From Bacteroidales bacterium (GTDB lineage: Bacteria; Bacteroidota; Bacteroidia; Bacteroidales; CG2-30-32-10), in NCBI GenBank assembly GCA_035353855.1, contig DAOQAK010000059.1, forward strand, positions 18,068 to 23,078: 5,011 nt of DNA, read 5' to 3'. Both the position numbers and the translations under genes were made by a program. The notes under the pieces were generated by a model. That model saw only the letters and a program-made list of their open reading frames with translations. It did not search any database and was not told the DNA's origin. This document shows positions 1-4,863 of the stretch, piece by piece (the first letter of the stretch is position 1; each line of letters begins with the position of its first letter).

Positions 1-1
1 A

Positions 2-799
2 GCCGATGAGACTGACCCTGTTTACGTAGCATCAGTAGCGAGTGGCATTACCGCAACAGATACTACTAACTGGAACAATAAATTGAATGCCGAAGTTGAT
101 GGTTCTGTTACTAATGAACTACAAGCATTGAGCATTAGCAACGACACCATTTATCTGAGCAATGGTAATTTTGTGAAACTTCCTACAACAAGCGAAACTG
201 ACCCTTTATTTGTTACATCGGTTGCAAGTAGTATTGCAACAACAGATACTGCAAGATGGAACAACAAACAAAATCAATTGACTTCAGGAACAGGAATTAG
301 CATTATAAACAATATAATAAGTGCTGTCGCTGGTGGAACGCATTATTTAGGTGAAGAATATTTAGATGGTATAATATTTTATCTTTATATTGGAAATGAC
401 GGATTACAACACGGCTTAGTTGTTTCTAAAGTTGAAAGTACCGGTAATTGGGGAGATGAAATAACCGTAGTAGGTGCAGACAGAACAGAAGATGGTTTAT
501 ATAATACTAATATGATGTCTGCTAGTAGTACAGCAAAAATATGGGTTCAGAGTTTAGGAACAGACTGGTATCTTCCTTCACAGGATGAATTTAGTTTGCT
601 TTGGCATAATCGTTTTCATGTAAACAAAACAGCCAGAACTATTGGCTCAGCTATAATAACAAATGGACAGTCATATTGGACTAGTACAGAGTATGATGTA
701 AGTCATGCGTTTTACTATGCTGTAGCATACGGTTGGACGGATTATAGTTATTACAGTAAGTCGAATAATTGCAGAATCAGAGCTATTCGTTCATTTTAA
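2..799 (+). CDS. Tail-fibre-like repeat protein with C-terminal DUF1566/FISUMP-like domain (5' end outside window)
   Basis: The reading frame is open from base 2, so this is the last 265 residues of a longer protein. The first in-window start-like codon is a TTG at 83 and lies inside a repeat unit, so it is not a credible start. Two copies of a roughly 25-residue module (residues 3-27 and 65-89, each opening ETDP and closing WNNK) resemble modules common in Bacteroidota tail-fibre-like or surface proteins. The C-terminal ~170 residues look like a DUF1566 (Lcl C-terminal, FISUMP-type) domain: a GIIFYLY segment near the domain start, the WYLPSQDEFSLLW segment, then YWTSTE and a final RIRAIRSF. 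Such domains are usually extracellular; a binding or adhesion role is inference. The gene ends 38 bases before an attC-like element, as the last gene of a cassette would. Confidence 0.8.
   Translation, partial: ADETDPVYVASVASGITATDTTNWNNKLNAEVDGSVTNELQALSISNDTIYLSNGNFVKLPTTSETDPLFVTSVASSIATTDTARWNNKQNQLTSGTGISIINNIISAVAGGTHYLGEEYLDGIIFYLYIGNDGLQHGLVVSKVESTGNWGDEITVVGADRTEDGLYNTNMMSASSTAKIWVQSLGTDWYLPSQDEFSLLWHNRFHVNKTARTIGSAIITNGQSYWTSTEYDVSHAFYYAVAYGWTDYSYYSKSNNCRIRAIRSF
8..268 (+). repeat. Two in-frame copies of a 25-residue protein module
   Basis: Copies lie at 8-82 and 194-268, 186 bases (62 codons) apart. They agree at 17 of 25 residues, including the opening ETDP, the central SVAS/TDT positions and the closing WNNK. 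More copies probably lie upstream of the window. The DNA has diverged more than the protein, so this is an old duplication kept by selection. Confidence 0.75.
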
Positions 800-837
800 C
801 ACTAAATATTTTGAATAAAAGAAATGAACAACGAAAC

Positions 838-968
838 GCTAACAAAGTGTATATGCCATAAGAGTTTGAGGGGGGGTATCCAAACATTGTAGCCCGCTCC
901 AATTTTCGTATTGATGGACAGGTAACTGCTCCGCAATCTCTTACGGCACATACACTCAAACGTTATGC
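838..968 (+). repeat. attC-like imperfect inverted-repeat element, site 1
   Basis: Outer boxes are GCTAAC (838-843) and GTTATGC (962-968), roughly complementary and similar to the R'' and R' core boxes of integron attC sites. Inside them, arm 847-864 (GTGTATATGCCATAAGAG) pairs with 938-955 at 16 of 18 positions. Both exceptions are A on the left and C on the right, so they become G-T wobbles on the - strand. The left spacer between box and arm is 3 bases and the right one 6. The 73-base centre opens TTTGAG plus a G run and ends CTCCGCAAT directly against the right arm; both features recur in site 2. Orientation is R'' first, the same as the genes, as in integron cassettes. An attC site is my best reading; a structured RNA or another hairpin repeat remains possible. 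Confidence 0.6.
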
Positions 969-992
969 ACAAGCTTAAAAAAGACACAGCAT

Positions 993-1535
993 ATGAAAAG
1001 ACTTAACATTTTAATTTTGACAATTTTGTTTATCACATCTTGTCAATCAGGAGATACTGAACGATTGGTAACAATTGATAATAAATACTCTATTTCGTTA
1101 CCTTCCTTTTTAGTTAAAGCAAGCACGACTTTAAATTCAGATGCTTCTTTACAGTATCTGCACACTTGGAAAGAATTTTATGTTATAGTTATTGACGAAT
1201 CAAAATCAGAAATGCAAAAGGCATTGACTGACAATAATCTTACAGATAAATATTCAAATGATATAAAAGGATATTCCGAGTTACTTTTAGACGGTTTTGA
1301 GCAGTCAATTTCAATATCTCACAAATCGGATATGGTAGACACTTTAATTAATAATTTGCCAGCGAGAGTTTTAACAATTAATGGACGAGCTGAAGGGATA
1401 GATGCTTTTTATTCATTAGCATTTATCGAAGGTAAAGAAAGATATTATCAAATTATGACTTGGACTTTATCAAATAAAGAATATGAATACAAAGACAAAA
1501 TGAGTAAAATACTGTATTCACTTAAAGAACTTTAA
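993..1535 (+). CDS. Small lipoprotein, possible PsbP/DcrB-like fold
   Basis: A 180-residue protein that starts with a short lipoprotein signal: K2, R3, a hydrophobic stretch to I14, then FITSC with the lipidated cysteine at 17. The mature protein should therefore be anchored in a membrane facing the periplasm or the outside. The rest alternates strands and helices: YSISLPSFL near 32-40, FYVIVIDES at 62-70, a helix around 95-105, ARVLTINGR at 124-132, YSLAFIEGKERYYQIMTWT at 140-158, and a closing helix. This order resembles small PsbP/DcrB-like lipoproteins; that is a fold impression, with no catalytic motif seen. It is the first gene of the cassette, beginning 24 bases after the attC-like site. 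No strong Shine-Dalgarno and no Bacteroidota-type TAnnTTTG promoter element is visible just upstream. Confidence 0.75.
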   Translation: MKRLNILILTILFITSCQSGDTERLVTIDNKYSISLPSFLVKASTTLNSDASLQYLHTWKEFYVIVIDESKSEMQKALTDNNLTDKYSNDIKGYSELLLDGFEQSISISHKSDMVDTLINNLPARVLTINGRAEGIDAFYSLAFIEGKERYYQIMTWTLSNKEYEYKDKMSKILYSLKEL

Positions 1536-1547
1536 ATCAAATATAAA

Positions 1548-1952
1548 ATGTTTGAAAACTCTTGGAATAATATAATAGATTGGTTTCGTGACAGAAGCGA
1601 AAGAGCAAAACTTGTAAGAAGTTTTAATGAATCAGCAAAAAATTCTTTTGTTTCAGGTATTGCCCCAACACTTTTAAAAGCAAGCATTTCTAAAGGAGAA
1701 AGCTCATACAAACACCAGTTTTCAAATTGGTTAAATTCAGGTTATAGAATTCAGGCATTCACTGGTCGGGTTTTAACCAAAGATGAACTAATTTATATTG
1801 GCAAGGTCATTCTCGCCGATAGTGTTTTGGTTCGTAAACTTATTGTACTTGGTTTTGATACATTAGAAATACACGGAGACGCTGGAACATACGGTTGTAG
1901 ATGGCAACTTAAAGATTATATACCACTACCAAAATTTAATGAAAATGAATGA
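1548..1952 (+). CDS. Hypothetical protein, 134 residues, soluble
   Basis: I do not recognise a family. The protein is soluble in appearance: no signal peptide and no membrane helix. The N-terminus is rich in aromatic and charged residues (SWNNIIDWFRDRSERAK), suggesting an amphipathic helix. The middle is helical, then a region with LTKDELIYIGKVILADS and LVRKLIVLGFDTLEIHGD (residues 76-111) leads to a Trp- and Pro-containing tail. It starts 12 bases after the preceding gene, and its last 14 bases overlap the start of the J-domain-like gene, so the two are very probably translationally coupled. Coupling suggests a joint role with the membrane J-domain-like protein, perhaps as a client or partner; this is inference. 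Confidence 0.7.
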   Translation: MFENSWNNIIDWFRDRSERAKLVRSFNESAKNSFVSGIAPTLLKASISKGESSYKHQFSNWLNSGYRIQAFTGRVLTKDELIYIGKVILADSVLVRKLIVLGFDTLEIHGDAGTYGCRWQLKDYIPLPKFNENE

Positions 1953-2364
1953 CACAATAATTCAAGACAGCATTAAAGTAGCAAGTAAAGCTATTTTAAA
2001 AATTTCAGAAACAAATGAATCTACAAATTTATGGATGTGGATTGCATTAGCGGAATTTGGAATAATTGTCTATTTCATATTAAAGGGAAAATTCAAATCT
2101 AAAGTTTCAGCTAAACAGCAGTTTAAATCTGAATCCATGAAACAAGAAATTGACTTTAATAATATTATAAATAGTTCATTTAATTCAGTAAAACTTTACG
2201 ATGAATTAAAAGTTAAATGTCATCCAGACCGCTTTCCAATGGATAAAGAGAAGAACTTAATAGCAGAAAGTATTTTTCAGCAAATAACAAAAAACAAAAC
2301 AGATGTCAAGCGTTTGCTTGAATTAAAAGAAGAAGCAATTCAGAAACTTAATATAAACTTTTAA
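1939..2364 (+). CDS. Membrane-anchored J-domain-like protein
   Basis: A 141-residue protein with one membrane helix (about residues 31-49, LWMWIALAEFGIIVYFILKG), a basic linker, and a C-terminal helical domain. That domain contains LYDELKVKCHPDRF with HPD at residues 95-97, followed by a long charged helix ending in LKEEAIQKL. HPD after a YxxLxxxxHPD-type helix is the signature of J-domains, which stimulate the ATPase of Hsp70 (DnaK). The domain is short and divergent, with no G/F region or zinc fingers, so it would be an accessory J-protein acting at the membrane. The K/R residues after the helix suggest the J part faces the cytoplasm. The start overlaps the previous gene by 14 bases; the second ATG at 1945 is an equally possible start with an 8-base overlap. 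Confidence 0.7.
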   Translation: MKMNDTIIQDSIKVASKAILKISETNESTNLWMWIALAEFGIIVYFILKGKFKSKVSAKQQFKSESMKQEIDFNNIINSSFNSVKLYDELKVKCHPDRFPMDKEKNLIAESIFQQITKNKTDVKRLLELKEEAIQKLNINF

Positions 2365-2375
2365 ATCTTAAAACT

Positions 2376-2570
2376 ATGCAAATCGTAATTTGGCTAATTG
2401 TTTCAGCATTAGTTGCGTTGTTAGGTAGCAATCGCAAAATTGGATATGGTTGGAGCTTACTACTATGTCTTTTTCTTTCACCAATTATCGGATTAATAAT
2501 AATTCTCTTTTCAAAGAAAGTTGATAGTGTAGAATTCGTTGATGTAAAAAAGGAAAATGAACAAAACTAA
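2376..2570 (+). CDS. Small two-helix membrane protein, 64 residues
   Basis: Two hydrophobic segments (about residues 2-17 and 26-46) are separated by a polar turn SNRKIGYGW and followed by a charged tail (KKVDSVEFVDVKKENEQN). The turn and the SPIIGLIIILFSKK ending of helix two look like a recurring type of tiny Bacteroidota membrane protein whose function I do not know. It lies 11 bases after the J-domain-like gene and 6 bases before the next gene, clearly within the same transcription unit. A role as a small membrane subunit or modulator is possible but unsupported. Confidence 0.65.
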   Translation: MQIVIWLIVSALVALLGSNRKIGYGWSLLLCLFLSPIIGLIIILFSKKVDSVEFVDVKKENEQN

Positions 2571-2576
2571 AATCTT

Positions 2577-2783
2577 ATGAAAACAACAGGAATAATTTTA
2601 CTTGTAATTGGTTGTTTATCGACACTTGGTGGGATAATTGGTACAATTGGAGGTCGAGAACCAAATTTTGCTGGCTTAACTTTTGTCGTCATTGGTGGAT
2701 TTTTAATGTACAGAGCAAACCAAAAAAAGGAAGAGGCAGAAAAGAAAAAACAATGGGAAGAAGGTAACTCAAACAAAGATTAA
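2577..2783 (+). CDS. Small membrane hairpin protein with charged tail, 68 residues
   Basis: Helix one spans about residues 4-25 (TGIILLVIGCLSTLGGIIG), a short loop GREPN follows, helix two is about residues 31-45 (AGLTFVVIGGFLMYRA), and the tail is a run of Lys and Glu (about residues 49-63) likely forming a cytoplasmic charged helix. The glycine-rich helices suggest close helix packing. It is the last gene of the five-gene run, ending 11 bases before attC-like site 2. The complementary strand is also open here (2567-2776), but that frame has no gene-like features. Function unknown. Confidence 0.65.
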   Translation: MKTTGIILLVIGCLSTLGGIIGTIGGREPNFAGLTFVVIGGFLMYRANQKKEEAEKKKQWEEGNSNKD

Positions 2784-2794
2784 CAAAAGCCAGT

Positions 2795-2927
2795 GCATAA
2801 CAACGGGTATAAAATATAGCGGTTTCAGTGGGTTTTCGAGCGTTTCGTCCCGCATCATGTTTTGTATCGTGGGATACAGACGCATCTCCGCAATCCGCTA
2901 CATTTCATACCCGCGACCGTTATAGCC
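2795..2927 (+). repeat. attC-like imperfect inverted-repeat element, site 2
   Basis: Boxes are GCATAAC (2795-2801) and GTTATAGCC (2919-2927). Arm 2804-2822 (CGGGTATAAAATATAGCGG) pairs with 2895-2913 at 17 of 19 positions, and both exceptions are again A left and C right, that is G-T wobbles on the - strand. Spacers are 2 and 5 bases, keeping the 3-base asymmetry of site 1. The centre opens TTTCAGTGGG and ends CTCCGCAAT against the right arm, matching site 1, and holds a small hairpin TGTATC/GATACA (2863-2878). The arms have a different sequence from site 1, yet the design is the same. Confidence 0.62.
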
Positions 2928-3087
2928 AATGCAAAAATTTAATTTAATGATAAATAAATATCTTCTTTCAGACAATGACAAATCAGTTGACAGACTTACG
3001 CAACCTGACTTGACTGCATTTCATAGACAAGACAGTTACAGACTGACTTCGACTGACAAGAAAAAAAATATTTATTTCCCCCGCTTC
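2928..3087. other. Gene-free leader of cassette 2
   Basis: About 160 bases with no credible gene. A frame is open from an ATG at 2929 to 3201, but its product is compositionally odd, reads straight through hairpin A and overlaps the next gene's start. The stretch 2970-3060 is rich in degenerate GACA, CTGACT and TTGAC words without a clean repeat period. An A8 run sits at 3061-3068. I see no tRNA, promoter pair or terminator here. Confidence 0.4.
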
Positions 3088-3104
3088 GCATTTTTAAAAA
3101 TTTC
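3088..3104 (+). repeat. Left copy of a 17-bp inverted repeat flanking the gene pair
   Basis: GCATTTTTAAAAATTTC matches the reverse complement of 4774-4790 perfectly. The middle 12 bases (ATTTTTAAAAAT) are themselves a palindrome, so only the five outer bases (GC and TTC) show the inverted orientation. It lies immediately before hairpin A, with AAAAAGTGTT in between. Confidence 0.55.
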
Positions 3105-3180
3105 AAAAAGTGTTGCAGCACATTTGCATGTTGCCGCCTTCGGCGGCTGGGCTTCGCCCACCACATGCAAAAGAGCTGCA
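3105..3180 (+). repeat. Hairpin site A: multi-armed palindromic element
   Basis: After AAAAAGTGTT, arm 3114-3131 (TGCAGCACATTTGCATGT) pairs with 3163-3180 at 16 of 18 positions. The two exceptions are A-A mismatches within GCACATTTGCA / TGCAAAAGAGC. Inside sit two perfect small hairpins, GCCGCC-TTC-GGCGGC (3133-3147) and TGGGC-TTC-GCCCA (3148-3160), giving a cruciform-like shape. On the - strand both loops are GAA closed by a C-G pair. The element ends 17 bases before the preferred start of the HEPN-like gene. It could be a mobile-element end, a recombination site or an RNA structure. Confidence 0.65.
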
Positions 3181-3197
3181 CTATTAATTACAAGAAA

Positions 3198-3776
3198 ATG
3201 ACAGACCAAACAACAGATAAATTTTTTGATCCAAAACGTATCAAAAATAATTTAATTACAGCATCTCTTTTTCTATCCTATTATGAAATTCTTTCAAATA
3301 TTATAATTGAAAAAATCTGTAATTTTTATAATATTGAACGTAATAAGAATGGTAAACAAATTTGTTCAAGAGAATATAAAGAAGATATTATAAACCGAAA
3401 ATTTAATAATAAAACAAATATTTTCAGATCATCATATTTATGGCTAAAAGATCACAAAGCGATTACCGAAGATGATTGTGATAAAATAAGAAAAATTAAA
3501 GAAGAGAGAGATCGAATAGCACATAATCTTCCGAAATTTCTTTTTGAAAATAATTTTGAAATTAAAACCGATCTTCTTGATCTAATAAAAGGAATAACTT
3601 TGAAAATAGAGAAATGGTGGATTGTGGTTGTTGAACTTGATGGTATAAAAGTAAATATTGATGATATACAAACTGGTTCTGAAACTTTATTTGAATATAT
3701 TTTTAATATTGCTAGTTTTGATTTAGATGAATTAGAGAGAAATATTACTCGTATTTTAAAAGAAAAATCAATTTAA
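3198..3776 (+). CDS. HEPN-like protein with R-X4-H motif
   Basis: A 192-residue, mostly helical protein. I chose the ATG at 3198; the in-frame ATG at 3165 lies within the right arm of hairpin A and would add 11 residues of non-protein-like sequence. Residues 96-111 (KIRKIKEERDRIAHNL) carry R104-D-R-I-A-H109-N, fitting the R-X4-6-H motif of HEPN domains. Many of these are metal-independent RNases in toxin-antitoxin, abortive-infection and CRISPR systems, though some HEPN proteins only bind nucleotides. An earlier long helix (about 17-44) would be the partner helix. The C-terminal half (WWIVVVELDGIKVNIDD, then acidic helices) is unfamiliar. No nucleotidyltransferase partner is adjacent. The DNA is strikingly AT-rich (10 of 60 bases G or C in 3301-3360). 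Confidence 0.65.
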   Translation: MTDQTTDKFFDPKRIKNNLITASLFLSYYEILSNIIIEKICNFYNIERNKNGKQICSREYKEDIINRKFNNKTNIFRSSYLWLKDHKAITEDDCDKIRKIKEERDRIAHNLPKFLFENNFEIKTDLLDLIKGITLKIEKWWIVVVELDGIKVNIDDIQTGSETLFEYIFNIASFDLDELERNITRILKEKSI

Positions 3777-3793
3777 TATTAAGTAGAAACTTT

Positions 3794-3800
3794 AAAAGGA
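3794..3800 (+). promoter_or_regulatory. Shine-Dalgarno-like site before the lipoprotein gene
   Basis: AAAAGGA ends 5 bases before the ATG at 3806. It is the clearest ribosome-binding sequence in the window; the other genes show only A-rich leaders. The gap to the preceding gene is only 29 bases, so the two are probably cotranscribed. Confidence 0.4.
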
Positions 3801-3805
3801 CTAAT

Positions 3806-4693
3806 ATGAGAAAAGCAAAGATATTAATCGGGCTAACTTTTATCACATTTGTTTTATTCTCATGCGCAGGTGATAAAACGAAAAATAAAAAGAATCATTT
3901 GACAGATTTAAAATTAAAAGGAGATGTTAAATCATTAACCGAAACTATATATGATGCTTCAGAAAAGTTTGGTGAAATTCAAAAAGGTGAAAAAAAATAT
4001 AAATATTTCTCTCTGTTTAATGAGGATGGAAATAAAACTGATTATAGCGAAAATAATTTTCCAAGCCTAATGAGCAACTTTGATAAAAAATATGATTTCA
4101 AATATGACGATAAAGGGACAATAATTGAATGGAACTTGTACAAGTCAAATGGTAAATTGGACAGAAAAGAAAAATACAAAATTGATGACAAGGGTAATAA
4201 GATTGAAGAAAATTGGTATGATGGAGATGGCAGCCTGAAATTTAAAATTATTTTCAAATACGATGAGAAAGGAAATTTGATTAAAACAAATTGGTATAAC
4301 TCTCATGATAGTTTGAAATTTAAAGAAGCTTTTAAATATGATAGCAAAGGGAATCAAATTGAATATATAGAATATAAATATGCTGCTGACAGTAGTTTGG
4401 TTATTAAACAAACATTTAAGTATGATGATAAAAATAACCAGATTGAAATGAATGATTGTAATATTGACGGAAGTATTAATTGTAAATATACTTACAAATA
4501 TGATGAAAAAGGAAATGAAATTGAGAAGATAAATTACGCACCTGATGGTAGCATTACAGAAAAAGTGAATAGTGAATATGCCTATGACGATAAAAACAAC
4601 TGGATAAAAAAGACAGAGAAATCATTATTAAAAATATTTGGATATGAAAGTATCACTTATAATATCACTGAACGAGAAATAGTATACTATTAA
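3806..4693 (+). CDS. YD-repeat-like lipoprotein
   Basis: A 295-residue protein with a lipoprotein signal (basic MRKAK, hydrophobic stretch, FVLFSC with the lipidated cysteine at 20), then a Lys/Asp-rich linker. From about residue 96 to 270 there are seven imperfect repeats of about 26 residues, each with a core like F-K-Y-D-x-K-G-N-x-I-E followed by a D-G-S-L/I-like turn. They start near residues 96, 122, 148, 174, 202, 228 and 254. The pattern resembles YD repeats of RHS-like proteins and secreted repeat proteins of Bacteroidota, which build extended beta structures at the cell surface. The protein ends REIVYY. No enzymatic motif is seen, so a structural or binding role at the envelope is inferred. 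Its likely cotranscription with the HEPN-like gene may mean shared function or only shared cassette membership. Confidence 0.75.
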   Translation: MRKAKILIGLTFITFVLFSCAGDKTKNKKNHLTDLKLKGDVKSLTETIYDASEKFGEIQKGEKKYKYFSLFNEDGNKTDYSENNFPSLMSNFDKKYDFKYDDKGTIIEWNLYKSNGKLDRKEKYKIDDKGNKIEENWYDGDGSLKFKIIFKYDEKGNLIKTNWYNSHDSLKFKEAFKYDSKGNQIEYIEYKYAADSSLVIKQTFKYDDKNNQIEMNDCNIDGSINCKYTYKYDEKGNEIEKINYAPDGSITEKVNSEYAYDDKNNWIKKTEKSLLKIFGYESITYNITEREIVYY

Positions 4694-4700
4694 ATGTCGA

Positions 4701-4764
4701 TTGCAAGCACATTTGCAGCTTAATTTTAAAGGTAAAAAGTGTTTAGCTGCAAAAGAGCTTGCAA
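4701..4764 (+). repeat. Hairpin site B, related to site A
   Basis: Arm 4701-4720 (TTGCAAGCACATTTGCAGCT) pairs with 4745-4764 at 18 of 20 positions. It carries the same conserved boxes as site A (GCACATTTGCA left, TGCAAAAGAGC right) and the same two A-A mismatches. The 24-base loop is AT-rich and lacks the GC-rich small hairpins of site A, and includes AAAAAGTGTT (4734-4743). It begins 7 bases after the lipoprotein gene's stop. With the T run at 4778-4782 it might also act as a weak terminator, but the spacing is too long for a standard one. Confidence 0.62.
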
Positions 4765-4773
4765 AGACAAAAA

Positions 4774-4790
4774 GAAATTTTTAAAAATGC
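4774..4790 (-). repeat. Right copy of the 17-bp inverted repeat
   Basis: GAAATTTTTAAAAATGC is the exact reverse complement of 3088-3104. It lies on the outer side of hairpin B, as the left copy lies on the outer side of hairpin A, so the two copies bracket a 1.7 kb segment. No clear target-site duplication is seen outside them. Confidence 0.55.
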
Positions 4791-4863
4791 CCGACGCACG
4801 ACAGACTTTAAATTAAATGACAACAAAGCATGATACAGACAAGAAAGAAAAGTGTTGCACATG

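Larger units (their letters stand above)
963..2919 (+). mobile_element. Putative gene cassette 1 (five genes plus its attC-like site)
   Basis: If sites 1 and 2 recombine as attC does, between G and TT of the right-hand box, the exchanged unit runs from T963 to G2919. It holds five same-strand genes starting 30 bases after the boundary and ending 11 bases before the next attC-like site. That compact layout is typical of cassettes, although five genes is many for one. No integrase gene or attI site is visible. Confidence 0.4.

Noticed and set aside
802..987. Open frame on the - strand, 61 residues
   Set aside because: It lies entirely on attC-like site 1; being open is a by-product of the palindromic element and the product resembles no protein.
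2567..2776. Open frame on the - strand, 69 residues
   Set aside because: It mirrors the small membrane gene at 2577-2783, whose two helices, charged tail and operon spacing make it the real gene.
3114..3180. tRNA-like cloverleaf from the three stems of hairpin A
   Set aside because: There is no anticodon-arm geometry, no T-loop or D-loop motifs, and the length of 67 with tiny 3-base loops does not fit a tRNA.
2996..3181. Open frame on the - strand, 61 residues
   Set aside because: It covers hairpin A and AT-rich leader sequence, with no gene-like features or neighbours on that strand.
2929..3201. Open frame on the + strand, 90 residues, starting at the end of attC-like site 2
   Set aside because: It reads through hairpin A (giving an HVAAFGGWASPTT stretch from the palindromes), overlaps the HEPN-like gene start and has no domain-like pattern.
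4042..4411. Two open frames on the - strand (4042-4257 and 4145-4411)
   Set aside because: Both are antisense to the YD-repeat region; repeated AT-rich codons keep the opposite frames open and give F/I-rich nonsense proteins.
4701..4790. Standard rho-independent terminator after the lipoprotein gene
   Set aside because: The stem is long, mismatched, with a 24-base loop, and the T run is 13 bases past the stem; the match to site A explains it better.
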